Shown here: piece after piece, positions 29,754 through 38,147 of the stretch | Layout of the letters: each line of letters opens with the position of its first letter | Numbering within the stretch: the stretch's first letter is position 1 | Assembly (NCBI RefSeq): GCF_011008905.1 | Contig: NZ_JAAIVI010000017.1 | Location: forward strand, 372,001-436,000 | Source: Wenzhouxiangella sp. XN201 | Lineage (GTDB): Bacteria > Pseudomonadota > Gammaproteobacteria > Xanthomonadales > Wenzhouxiangellaceae | Direction of reading: 5' to 3' | Length of the DNA stretch: 64,000 nucleotides | Program-made: the position numbers and the translations under genes | The notes under the pieces: model-generated | Told to the model about the DNA's origin: nothing | What the model saw: the letters and a program-made list of their open reading frames with translations, nothing else | The model's database searches: none

Positions 29754-30569
29754 ATGGCAAGTATCGAAACACCAATCATGCAGCCGCTGCGAGCGATCGC
29801 CGGCGACTGGAAGTTGCTGCCCTCGTTCATGCCCGTGCCCGGTATGGGCGCGCTGGCCGTAAACAGTCTGGTGCTGAACTGCAGCGAACCGCTGCTGGTC
29901 GATACCGGTCTGGCTGCGCTGCGCGATGACTGGCTGGAGCGGCTTGGAGAGGTCGTCGACCCGGTCGACCTGAAGTGGATCTGGATCAGTCACGCCGATG
30001 CCGACCACGTCGGCAATCTGGCGGCACTACTCGAAGTGGCGCCTTCGGCGAAGGTGCTGACCAGTTTTCTCGGCATGGGCAAGCTGGCGATGGCCGGCAT
30101 CCGTCCTGAGCGCATGCAGATCGTCGAACCGGGCGGGTTGCTGGAGATCGGCGGTCGACGGCTGCTCCCGATCCGACCGCCGTATTACGACGCGCCGGAG
30201 ACGCTGGGATTGTTCGATCCGGGTGACGGGTTGCTGTTCACCGCAGACTGCTACGGCGCCCTGCTGCCCGGGCCGGTCGAGCGGGCCGAGGATGCCGGTG
30301 TACAGGCGCTGCGCGAAGGCATGGTGCAATGGTCCGCGGTCGATTCGCCGTGGCTGGGGCAGGTCGATCGGGATGGGTTGGGAGCTACGCTCAAGGCGTT
30401 CGGTGCCCTGGCGCCGCAGTGCGTGGTATCCAGCCATTTACCGCCGGTCGCCGGTGGGCTGGAGACGCTCTCGCCCATCATTTTCAACGCATGGTGCCGC
30501 AATGGTGGTGGACCTGCCGACACCTTCCATGTCGAAGCCGTCGCCGACGTCCTGCACGCTGCTGCCTGA
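29754..30569 (+). CDS. Metallo-beta-lactamase-fold hydrolase with HxDxDH motif
   Basis: A 271-aa protein of the MBL superfamily. The metal motif reads SHADADHVGN, that is HxDxDH, where most members have HxHxDH and flavodiiron proteins have HxExDH. Further ligands may be the Asp in FTADCYG and the His in VVSSHLPPV. This suggests an oxygen- or NO-reductase-like or redox member rather than a beta-lactamase, but there is no flavodoxin part. AAAGGA lies before the ATG at 29754. It is first in the TetR-controlled operon. Confidence 0.85.
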   Translation: MASIETPIMQPLRAIAGDWKLLPSFMPVPGMGALAVNSLVLNCSEPLLVDTGLAALRDDWLERLGEVVDPVDLKWIWISHADADHVGNLAALLEVAPSAKVLTSFLGMGKLAMAGIRPERMQIVEPGGLLEIGGRRLLPIRPPYYDAPETLGLFDPGDGLLFTADCYGALLPGPVERAEDAGVQALREGMVQWSAVDSPWLGQVDRDGLGATLKAFGALAPQCVVSSHLPPVAGGLETLSPIIFNAWCRNGGGPADTFHVEAVADVLHAAA

Positions 30570-30584
30570 TCGGGAGATATGCTC

Positions 30585-31025
30585 ATGAAAACTGAACTCA
30601 TCGAAACCAATGTTGAAACCGTAAAGGAATTCCTGGCGAAAACGCACTCCTGGGGTCTGCCTGATCTGGAAGTGATCGATCGCACGGTGGATCCGCAGAT
30701 CGTCTGCCACGGATTCGCCGGTGGCAATCCGGATGACCGGGAAAGCTACAAGAACTGGTTCCGGACATTCCGAAAATCATTTTCCGAGATGGATTTCCGC
30801 ATTGCGCGCATGGTTGCCGACCACGAGCATGTCGCAGTGCAGTGGACGGTGGCGGTTACCCACTCCGGCGAATTCGCCGGCCTGCCGGCGACCGGCCGCA
30901 GAGTGGAATTCGACGGCATGGTGTTCTACCGTCTGGAAAATGGCCGTATCGCCGAGACCTGGTTGTCCATCGACATGCAGCCCGCGTTGTCGCAGATCGG
31001 TGCGGTCTCGCACCCGCTTGCATGA
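30585..31025 (+). CDS. SnoaL-like ester cyclase/polyketide cyclase family protein
   Basis: A 146-aa single-domain SnoaL-type protein with the conical barrel pattern: CHGFAGGNPDDRESYKNWF, HVAVQWTVAVTHSGEF, GLPATGRRVEFDGMVFYRLE and GRIAETWLSID. Relatives catalyse ring closure, hydrolysis or isomerisation on small hydrophobic substrates. The substrate is unknown. GGGAGA is eight bases before the ATG at 30585, which favours it over the ATG at 30579. Second gene of the operon. Confidence 0.85.
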   Translation: MKTELIETNVETVKEFLAKTHSWGLPDLEVIDRTVDPQIVCHGFAGGNPDDRESYKNWFRTFRKSFSEMDFRIARMVADHEHVAVQWTVAVTHSGEFAGLPATGRRVEFDGMVFYRLENGRIAETWLSIDMQPALSQIGAVSHPLA

Positions 31026-31036
31026 GGAGGCTCGCC

Positions 31037-31468
31037 ATGGAACAATCCACGATCGACATGGCCCGTCGTATTCTTCAGGCGCAGCCGTTCAGCCAGCTGC
31101 TCGGCACACGCCTGAACCGGTTCGAGCCCGGCCGGGCCGAACTGGAGCTCGAGCTCGACGAGCGCCTGCTGCAGCAGCACGGCTTTGCCCACGGCGGGGT
31201 CGTGAGCTACCTGGCCGACAATGCTTTGACTTTCGCCGGTGGCTCGGTGCTCGGCGACAGCCTCACCTCTGAATTCAAGGTGCACTATCTGAGGCCGGCG
31301 CGAGGAAGGCGTCTGATCGCCCGCGCCGAGGTTGTCAGCAGCGGTCGTCGCCAGGCCGTATGCCAGTGCGCGGTCTACGCCTGCGATGACGAAGGCGAAA
31401 GACAGGTGGCGCTGGCCGTGGGCACCATCCTGCCGGTTGCCGGGGCGCGCAGAGATGGCAAAGATTGA
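31037..31468 (+). CDS. PaaI-type hotdog thioesterase
   Basis: A 143-aa hotdog-fold protein. The diagnostic stretch is QHGFAHGGVVSYLADNALTF, with the acid residue (Asp) of PaaI-type acyl-CoA thioesterases, then VHYLRPARGRRLIARAEVVSSG. It probably hydrolyses a small or aromatic acyl-CoA. A perfect AGGAGG six bases before the ATG at 31037 fixes the start; AGGAGG overlaps the stop of the SnoaL gene region. Third gene of the TetR operon, which suggests a short catabolic or detoxifying pathway. Confidence 0.88.
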   Translation: MEQSTIDMARRILQAQPFSQLLGTRLNRFEPGRAELELELDERLLQQHGFAHGGVVSYLADNALTFAGGSVLGDSLTSEFKVHYLRPARGRRLIARAEVVSSGRRQAVCQCAVYACDDEGERQVALAVGTILPVAGARRDGKD

Positions 31469-31680
31469 ATGGCCCGATCCACAGCCGCCATCGGTCGCAT
31501 TGTCGAACACTGGGGTGAGGCCGATACTGTCGGCAAGCTGCTGCGGATGGGAGTCAATCCATGTTCCGGCGACGACGGTTGAGCACGGCGCCGGACTCGG
31601 TGGATTGGATTGACATGATGATCATGGCATCGACATGCCGCTGCCATGATTGTCATTTCTAATAGCGACATTTCGGACAT

Positions 31681-32763
31681 TCAAGCCTGCCACGGCAGCG
31701 CCATCTGTTCGCCACTGCGTGTCGGAGGCCGGAAGATTGCCGTGTTGAGCGGCTCGCGGCGATCGCCGGCAAGCCCGAAGCGCCGCCGGGCAATCTGGAA
31801 TCGCGTGGAGATCAGTTTGGCGAACTCACCCCGACCCGTCTGGCGCTTGCCCCAGGCCGGGTCATAGTCGCGCCCGCCATGCAGTTGTCGGACCAGGCTC
31901 ATGACGTGGCTGGCGCGTTCGGGATAATGCGTCGCCAGCCATTCCCGGAACAGGCCCTTGAGCTCGTGCGGCAGGCGCAGCACGACGTAGCCGGCCCGGA
32001 CCGCGCCGGCCTGCGCCGAGCTTTCAAGGATGGACTCGATTTCATGGTCGTTGATCGCCGGGATGACCGGCGCGACCATCACTCCTGGCTGGATGCCGAT
32101 CTCGTGCAGCGCCGAGAGAATGCGAAGACGCGCCGCGGGTGAGGCCGTGCGCGGCTCCAGCCTGCGCTTGAGGTCGTTGTCCAGGGTCGTCAGGCTGACC
32201 GACACCGAGACGAGACCATCCCGGGCCAGATCTTCGAGGAGTTCGAGATCACGCAGGATGGTGATGCCCTTGGTCAGGATGCTGACCGGATGGCGATACT
32301 CGGCCATCAGCTCCAGCAGCCGGCGCGTGAGGCCCAGGCGCCGTTCGACCGGTTGATAGGCATCGGTATTGATCCCCAGCACGATCGTCTTGCAGCGGTA
32401 GCCGGGTTTGCGCAGTTCGGCCTCGAGCAGTTCGACGGCATTTTCCTTGTAGAACAGCCGGGTTTCGAAATCCAGGCCCGGCGAGAGGTCCAGATACGAA
32501 TGCGAGGGCCGGGCAAAGCAGTACACGCAGCCGTGCTCGCAGCCCCTGTAGGGATTGATCGACTGCTCGAAGGGCACGTCCGGAGATCGGTTGTGCGAAA
32601 TGATCGATCGCGCCCGCTCCGCTGTCACCGTCGTCGGCAATGCGGGCAATGCCTCGATCTCTTGCGTCCAGCCGTCATCGAAGCATTCCCGTTGCCGACG
32701 GCTGAATCGGGAATCCGGATTGGCGGTGGCTCCTCGGCCCTTGTTTCTGGTGGCGGCACCCAT
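31681..32763 (-). CDS. PA0069-family radical SAM protein
   Basis: A 360-aa radical SAM protein. The cluster motif is CEHGCVYC (CX3CX2C, about residues 80-87), in the context NPYRGCEHGCVYCFARPSH that is typical of the PA0069/SplB-like group. Other blocks are TKGITILRDLELL, SVSVSLTTLD and GVMVAPVIPAIND. These proteins are often described as DNA-repair-like because of their resemblance to spore photoproduct lyase, but no activity is proven. The start at 32763 is chosen by family length; an ATG at 32808 is possible. Divergent from the Lon-like gene. Confidence 0.88.
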   Translation of the reverse strand: MGAATRNKGRGATANPDSRFSRRQRECFDDGWTQEIEALPALPTTVTAERARSIISHNRSPDVPFEQSINPYRGCEHGCVYCFARPSHSYLDLSPGLDFETRLFYKENAVELLEAELRKPGYRCKTIVLGINTDAYQPVERRLGLTRRLLELMAEYRHPVSILTKGITILRDLELLEDLARDGLVSVSVSLTTLDNDLKRRLEPRTASPAARLRILSALHEIGIQPGVMVAPVIPAINDHEIESILESSAQAGAVRAGYVVLRLPHELKGLFREWLATHYPERASHVMSLVRQLHGGRDYDPAWGKRQTGRGEFAKLISTRFQIARRRFGLAGDRREPLNTAIFRPPTRSGEQMALPWQA

Positions 32764-32895
32764 GCCGATACTGTAAATCAATATAGTCCCTTTTGCACCC
32801 GGTGTCATTGCGTGTGCTGAATCGGCGGGTGAGCTTGTCCGTGGGTACTGTCTCGGCGTTAAAGTAGACCGGAAGGATGAGATACGGGGAATTCC

Positions 32896-35298
32896 ATGGC
32901 CGACATCAAGCCGCTCGCCGTTGACCAGGTCTACCGGCGCTGTCCGGAAGACTGTCTGGATTTCGAGACCACCGAAACTCTGGAACCGCTTGGCGATCCT
33001 GTCGGTCAGGAGCGGGTCCTTCAGGCCATGCGGTTCGGCACTGGCATCCGCAACCACGGGTTCAATCTCTTCGTGCTCGGTCCCCGCGGCGTGGACCGGC
33101 ATGCCCTGGTGCGCCGCTTTCTGGAGCAACGCGCGGCTGATGAGAACGTGCCGCCGGACCTGTGCTACGTCTACAACTTCTCCGAGCCCGACGCTCCGCG
33201 CGCCATCCGTTTGAGCGCCGGCGATGGCCGGCGCCTGCGTCGCGATATGGACGGCTTCATCGAGGAACTGCGTACTGGCGTGGCGGCGGTGTTCGAGAGC
33301 GAGGAATACCAGAGCCGGATGCAGGATCTACAGGAAGGGTTCGAGCAGCGTCAGCAGAAGGGGCTGAGCGCGATCGGCGAGGAGGCCAACGAATCCGGCA
33401 TCGCACTGATTTCCCGGCCCGGCGGGTTTACGCTGGCGCCGATGCGTGACGGCGAGGTGCTGGAACCCGACGAATACGAGAAGCTTCCCGACGACGAACG
33501 CAAGAAGATCGAGGACAAAGTCGCCGAGCTGCAGAAGAAGTTGCAGCAGGAGATCCAGCGCATCCCGGCGTTGCGCAAGGAGCTTCGCAACCGGCTACGG
33601 GAGCTCAACGAGGAAATGATTCTGTTCGCGCTCGGCGGGCCGGTACGGGAACTCAAGGATCACTGGTCGCACGAACCGGACGTGACCAGCTACCTGGATG
33701 CTGCCCGAGAGCATGTGGTCGAAAACGCCGAGGCGCTGCGCGGGCGACGAGGCAGTGGCCCGCCCGACGAACTGCTCGAACGCTTCCGCGTCAACCTGCT
33801 CGTCGACAATGCCGAAGCCGAGGGTGCGCCGATTATCTACGAGGACCTGCCTACGCACCATCACTTGGTCGGCTGGATCGAGCACCAGATGCGCAACGGT
33901 GCCCTCTACACCGACGTGTCGATGATCCGCCCGGGATCCATGCACAAGGCCAACGGCGGCTACCTGATCCTCGATGCCCGGCGAGTCCTGTCGCATCCGA
34001 TGGCCTGGGAAAGTCTCAAGCGCGTGCTGTTTTCCGGCAACGTGCGTATCGAGTCACTCGAGCGGCTCTACGGCCTGGTCAGCACCAGCAGCCTGCAACC
34101 CGAGAACATTCCGGTCTCGGTCAAGGTGGTGCTGGTCGGCGAGCGGCTGCTCTACTACCTGTTGGCGCACTACGACCCAGACTTTCTCGAGCTGTTCAAG
34201 GTCGAAGCCGACTTCGCTGACGACATCGAGCGCAACGACGACAACCACACGCTCTACGCTCGCATGCTCGCTTCCCTGGCCAGGCAGTCGAACACGCCGC
34301 CGCTCGATCGTTCAGCGGTCGCCGGAATGGTCGAGCACGCGAGCCGTCTTGCCGACGACCAGCGCAAGCTGACCGCGGATGATCGGGTGCTGCGCGACGT
34401 GCTGACCGAGGCCGGCTACTGGGCCGGAGAGGCGAATTCCGAGGTGATCACTCGCGAGCACGTGCAGCGCGCGATCGACGAGCGCAATGAGCGAGCCGGC
34501 CGCCTGCGCCAGGCCAGCCTCGAGCAGATCGACCGGGGCACGGTCATGGTCTCCACCAGTGGCGAAGCCGTGGCCCAGCTCAACGGGCTTTCGGTGATCC
34601 AGCTCGGCGACTTTCGTTTCGGGCGCCCCTCCCGGATCACAGCCACGGCACGCCCGGGTCGGGGCCAGGTCGTCGACATCGAGCGGGAGGTCAAACTGGG
34701 CGGCCCCATTCACAGCAAGGGCGTGCTTATCCTGTCGCGTTTCATCGCCAGCCGCTACGCGCCCGACAATGAATTGTCACTGTCGGGCAGCGTGGTCTTC
34801 GAGCAGTCCTACGGTGGCATCGAGGGTGATTCCGCCTCGCTCGCCGAGACCTGCGCGCTGCTGTCGGCCATTTCCGGCGTGCCCCTCAGGCAGTCCCTGG
34901 CCGTGACCGGATCGGTCAACCAGCACGGACAGGTGCAGGCCGTGGGCGGCATCAGCGAGAAGGTCGAGGGATTCTTCGACGTATGCAGACAGGCCGGAGA
35001 ACTCGACGGGCACGGTGTCATCGTGCCGGCCGCCAACGTCGAGCACCTGATGGTCAAGCCGGCGGTCCGCGAGGCGGTGTCCGAAGACAGATTCCGGATC
35101 TACCCGGCCGAGACCGTCAACGATGCTCTCGACCTGCTGACCGGCATGACCGCCGGCGAACTCGACGCCGAAGGCCATTACCCCGACGGCAGTTTCAACC
35201 GGCGCGTTGCCGACCGATTGCGGGAGTTCGCGCGCATCGCCCGGAAGTTCAGGGAAGAGCGCGACAAGGGCCAGGAAGGCGATGGAGCAGAAGCCTGA
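32896..35298 (+). CDS. Lon-like ATP-dependent protease with altered P-loop
   Basis: An 800-aa protein of the LonB/LonC-like group (AAA-like N-terminal part plus C-terminal Lon protease domain). The protease domain (about residues 580-760) has the catalytic Ser in GDSASLAE and the Lys in ISEKVEG, a complete Ser-Lys dyad. The N-terminal P-loop reads GPRGVDRHA, where GxxGxGK(H/R) is expected, so the invariant Lys is Arg. A long charged coiled-coil insertion lies at about residues 140-260. A second AAA block includes MHKANGGYLILDARRVL. It is followed by a USP gene overlapping by 17 bp. Confidence 0.88.
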   Translation: MADIKPLAVDQVYRRCPEDCLDFETTETLEPLGDPVGQERVLQAMRFGTGIRNHGFNLFVLGPRGVDRHALVRRFLEQRAADENVPPDLCYVYNFSEPDAPRAIRLSAGDGRRLRRDMDGFIEELRTGVAAVFESEEYQSRMQDLQEGFEQRQQKGLSAIGEEANESGIALISRPGGFTLAPMRDGEVLEPDEYEKLPDDERKKIEDKVAELQKKLQQEIQRIPALRKELRNRLRELNEEMILFALGGPVRELKDHWSHEPDVTSYLDAAREHVVENAEALRGRRGSGPPDELLERFRVNLLVDNAEAEGAPIIYEDLPTHHHLVGWIEHQMRNGALYTDVSMIRPGSMHKANGGYLILDARRVLSHPMAWESLKRVLFSGNVRIESLERLYGLVSTSSLQPENIPVSVKVVLVGERLLYYLLAHYDPDFLELFKVEADFADDIERNDDNHTLYARMLASLARQSNTPPLDRSAVAGMVEHASRLADDQRKLTADDRVLRDVLTEAGYWAGEANSEVITREHVQRAIDERNERAGRLRQASLEQIDRGTVMVSTSGEAVAQLNGLSVIQLGDFRFGRPSRITATARPGRGQVVDIEREVKLGGPIHSKGVLILSRFIASRYAPDNELSLSGSVVFEQSYGGIEGDSASLAETCALLSAISGVPLRQSLAVTGSVNQHGQVQAVGGISEKVEGFFDVCRQAGELDGHGVIVPAANVEHLMVKPAVREAVSEDRFRIYPAETVNDALDLLTGMTAGELDAEGHYPDGSFNRRVADRLREFARIARKFREERDKGQEGDGAEA

Positions 35299-36139
35299 GA
35301 ACAGCCCACTCGATGAACTGGCGCCGACCAGGGTCGTCGTTCTCGTCGATGCGTCCCCGGACGCCCTGCATGCACTAGAGGCCGGGGCCGATCTCGCGCG
35401 GCGTCATGACGTGCCACTGCTCGCCGTTTCAGTGGAAGAGCCGGACCGCGTTCGAAGCGCCGCATATTCCTTTGCCCGTGAGATCGGCGCCGTGTCCGGG
35501 TCGATCCGGCCGCTCTACGAGGCGCAGTTGACCCGCCGTCGGCAACGCGCTCCTGCGACCATCCGCCGGGCCATCGAGCAGGTCGCCGATGCGCGGAATC
35601 TGGCTTGGGAGCTGGTCGTCTTGCACGGACGCCTGGTGGACGAAGTGCTCGCCCTGTCGGAGCCCGGTGATTTCCTGGTGCTCGGGCGTGTTGGCTGGTC
35701 GGCACGGTTGGGGCGCAAGCTCGGCCGGGCGTCCTTGACGCTGGCGCGCGAGGCGGGCGGCACGGTGTACATCTGTTCGGCCGCGCCGGCGAGCGAGCGT
35801 GGTCGGATCGCGGTGCTGGTCGAGAGTGTCGATTCCGGACGCACCATGATCGGCCTGTCGGTGGAACGGGCCCGAATGGCCGGCCGAGAATTGGTGGTGT
35901 TGCTGGCCCCCTCGGCCGGCGCTCACGGCACGGAGCGACTGGCCGATGCCTTCGGGGATGCGGTTCCGAGGTGGCGTTCGCGGGCCCTGCCGGCGCTTGG
36001 CACCGGCGATCTGCTGCGTGCCCTGGCCGAGGAGCGAGTGGTGGAACTGGTGGTACGTCGCGGAGACGGCTGGCTGGGCTCACCCGGCGGCCGTCGACTG
36101 CTCGAGCGACTGCCGCTGACCGTTGTCGTCACGAACTGA
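35282..36139 (+). CDS. Tandem universal stress protein
   Basis: A 285-aa protein built of two USP-like halves. The first begins TRVVVLVDASPDALHALEAG (about residues 16-35), with GDFLVLGRVG near residue 125 and a GRKLGRASLTLAREA-like loop. The second begins about residue 168 with IAVLVESVDSG. USPs bind ATP or respond to stress through unknown partners. The second half is poorly conserved. The start at 35282 overlaps the Lon-like gene by 17 bases, with GGAAGG just upstream, so translation is probably coupled. It is the last gene before a strong terminator hairpin. Confidence 0.75.
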   Translation: MEQKPENSPLDELAPTRVVVLVDASPDALHALEAGADLARRHDVPLLAVSVEEPDRVRSAAYSFAREIGAVSGSIRPLYEAQLTRRRQRAPATIRRAIEQVADARNLAWELVVLHGRLVDEVLALSEPGDFLVLGRVGWSARLGRKLGRASLTLAREAGGTVYICSAAPASERGRIAVLVESVDSGRTMIGLSVERARMAGRELVVLLAPSAGAHGTERLADAFGDAVPRWRSRALPALGTGDLLRALAEERVVELVVRRGDGWLGSPGGRRLLERLPLTVVVTN

Positions 36140-36297
36140 ACCGGCGTGCCGGGGGCTCCGATTCAGCCCGCGACCGTGTCGTCCGGGAATTCCCTGACCG
36201 TCCGGCCGAGCCCGCCGAGAGCGTTGAGGACCCCGGCGCGCGCAGGCGACTGCGGAAACGGGTAATTGCTTGGCTTGACGGGTTCGAGACCTGAAGT

Positions 36298-36324
36298 GCG
36301 CGATCCCGAAGTTCGGGATCGCGC
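36298..36324. terminator. Bidirectional terminator hairpin
   Basis: Perfect palindrome of 13 bp per arm (GCGCGATCCCGAA/TTCGGGATCGCGC) with one central base, lying between the convergent USP and OsmC genes. There is no long T-run, but the stem is very stable. The 200 bp around it contain no gene. Confidence 0.65.
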
Positions 36325-36340
36325 CTGGCGCCGAGCCGGT

Positions 36341-36922
36341 TCAGGCCACGGCACGTGCGTCGGCGCCGACCCGCTCGATCGTCACCGGAACCGGCCGGCA
36401 CACGGTGTTGCAGACCGGCGAGTGGCCCTGGGCAAACGCCAGCAGGTCATCGAGCTCCTCGTCACTGCAGTCGGCCTCGATGTCCATCCGGATGGTGATG
36501 TTCTCATAGCCGGCCGAAACATCCTCGTCGAGCCCGAGCAGGCCCTGCAAGTCGATACTGCCTTCCAGCTCGGTCGACAGCCGGTGGATGGTGATGCCAC
36601 GGGCGGCGGCGTGCAGCACCGTGGTGGTGGTCACGCAACCGGCCAGGGCGTGCAGCAGGAACTCGACCGGGTTGGCGCCCTCGTTGTCGCCGAGCAGCAC
36701 CGGCGGTTCGCCGTTGGTGAATTCCCAGCCCTGGGCACGCGAGCTGTCTTCCTGGCCGGCACCGTAGAAGTCCTTGATCTTAGAGCGGTTCTCTCCGCCA
36801 CTGATCCAGGTGTTGCGGGCACGGAACTCAAACTGGGCCAGGCCGGGGTCGTCGCTCAATGCCTGTACTGTCTGGGTCATCTGTTCCAGGTTCAGGCCGT
36901 TCATCGTCTGTGTCTGTTGCAT
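36341..36922 (-). CDS. OsmC/Ohr-family peroxidase
   Basis: A 193-aa OsmC-family protein. The peroxidatic cysteine is in LHALAGCVTTTT (about residue 101) and the second cysteine in SPVCNTV (about residue 174), the usual distant pair of this dimeric thiol peroxidase family. It is predicted to reduce organic hydroperoxides. The ATG at 36922 is followed by a QTQTMNGLN leader; a start at the later Met is possible. It is divergent from the GATase1-AraC gene, and 136 bp separate them. Confidence 0.88.
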   Translation of the reverse strand: MQQTQTMNGLNLEQMTQTVQALSDDPGLAQFEFRARNTWISGGENRSKIKDFYGAGQEDSSRAQGWEFTNGEPPVLLGDNEGANPVEFLLHALAGCVTTTTVLHAAARGITIHRLSTELEGSIDLQGLLGLDEDVSAGYENITIRMDIEADCSDEELDDLLAFAQGHSPVCNTVCRPVPVTIERVGADARAVA

Positions 36923-36982
36923 GGTATCGATCCTCTTGCTGTGGTTTGTGTCATTGCCCGAAGCATTCGGGCGCAGGATCAG

Positions 36983-37012
36983 ATTAAGCAACGGCGATTT
37001 GGCAATTAAGCA
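36983..37012. promoter_or_regulatory. Direct repeat, candidate AraC-type operator
   Basis: Two ATTAAGCA boxes at 36983-36990 and 37005-37012, 22 bp apart start to start. This is the spacing of two helical turns that AraC-family regulators use. They lie in the osmC/araC-like divergent gap. Motif assignment is by layout only. Confidence 0.5.
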
Positions 37013-37058
37013 GCAAAAGGGCCAAAATCGGGGCATTCGTGCCAGGCGGGGCGAAAAA

Positions 37059-38147
37059 ATGAATGATTCGGACCGAAAGCTCGTCGCGGTCGACATCGTG
37101 GCGGTACCGGAAACGGCCGGTTCGGCCTTGTACGGCATGGTCGACGTGCTGTCGGCAGCCGGCGAACTGTGGCAGACACTGACGCATGAATCGCCCGCTG
37201 AAAGGCGCCTGGGTGTGCAAATCGTGGCACCGGCCCCGGGGATGTTTCGATGCGGGCACGGGGTGCCGGTCGTGCCGGAGAAAACGATTCTGCAGGGACC
37301 GGCTGCGCCTGTCGTCATCCTCCCGGAACTCTGGCTGGGTCCCGAGGAATCCTTTCACGGCCGGTACCCGGAGTTGATGACCTGGCTCAAGGCTGCCTAC
37401 GCTGCCGGTTCCGAGATCTACTCAGCCTGCTCCGGCGCGATCATGCTGGCCGAAAGCGGGCTGCTCGACGGTTGCGCCGCCACCTCTCACTGGGGCTACC
37501 GGGCGCTGTTCGAGCGCGAATACCCACAAATCGACTTCCGGCCCGAACCCAATCTGGTCGTCGCCGATGCCGAGGGCCGCATCGTCACCGCCGGCGGCTC
37601 CACCTCCTGGCATGATCTGGCGCTGCACATCATCGCCCGGCACATCAGCCCCGGGGAGGCCTTGCGCATCGCCAAGGTCTATCTGCTCAAGTGGCACGGC
37701 GAGGGTCAGCTCCCCTTCGAGCCGCTGGTCCGCGACACTCTGCATGCCGATGCAGCCATCCGGCGCTGCGAGGGATGGCTGGCCGACCACTTTGCCGACG
37801 AGGCGGTGATTGCCGGGGTCACCGAATACTCGGGGCTGGCGGAGCGAACGCTCAAGCGGCGTTTCAAGCGGGCCACCGGCGTGACGCTGAAAGACTATGT
37901 GCAGAATCTGCGGGTCGAGGAAGCCAAGCAGCTGCTCGAGTCGACCGGCGAGCCGGTCGACGAGATTTGTGCCCGCGTCGGTTACGAGGATGAATCCTTT
38001 TTCAGGCGGCTGTTCAAGCGCCGGACCGGCCTGACGCCGGCCCGCTACCGGCGACTGTTCCGGCCGGTGGCACGTCTGGCGGAGCCGGCGCCCGCCGAGG
38101 GCGCTCAGTCCAGAGTCAGTTCCGGCGCGGGCGCCCGCAGGTTGTAG
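37059..38147 (+). CDS. GATase1-AraC transcriptional regulator (GlxA-like)
   Basis: A 362-aa regulator. Residues about 8-185 form a DJ-1/PfpI-like domain with a nucleophile-elbow cysteine (C124 in SACSGA). Residues about 255-350 form an AraC DNA-binding domain with two helix-turn-helix motifs, ending VGYEDESFFRRLFKRRTGLTPARYR. Such regulators sense small metabolites or aldehydes; the ligand is unknown. The start at 37059 places the DJ-1 domain at the N-terminus. It is divergent from osmC and its 3' end overlaps the convergent lysA-like end by 43 bp. Confidence 0.9.
   Translation: MNDSDRKLVAVDIVAVPETAGSALYGMVDVLSAAGELWQTLTHESPAERRLGVQIVAPAPGMFRCGHGVPVVPEKTILQGPAAPVVILPELWLGPEESFHGRYPELMTWLKAAYAAGSEIYSACSGAIMLAESGLLDGCAATSHWGYRALFEREYPQIDFRPEPNLVVADAEGRIVTAGGSTSWHDLALHIIARHISPGEALRIAKVYLLKWHGEGQLPFEPLVRDTLHADAAIRRCEGWLADHFADEAVIAGVTEYSGLAERTLKRRFKRATGVTLKDYVQNLRVEEAKQLLESTGEPVDEICARVGYEDESFFRRLFKRRTGLTPARYRRLFRPVARLAEPAPAEGAQSRVSSGAGARRL

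Noticed and set aside
31469-31680. Inverted repeat (ATCATGGCA/TGCCATGAT) between the thioesterase and radical SAM genes
   Set aside because: Only nine bases per arm with a long loop and no T-run; may be chance. No gene in these 210 bp.
35971-36294. Small plus-strand frame after the USP gene
   Set aside because: Overlaps the USP for more than half, no in-frame start in the free part, no homology seen.
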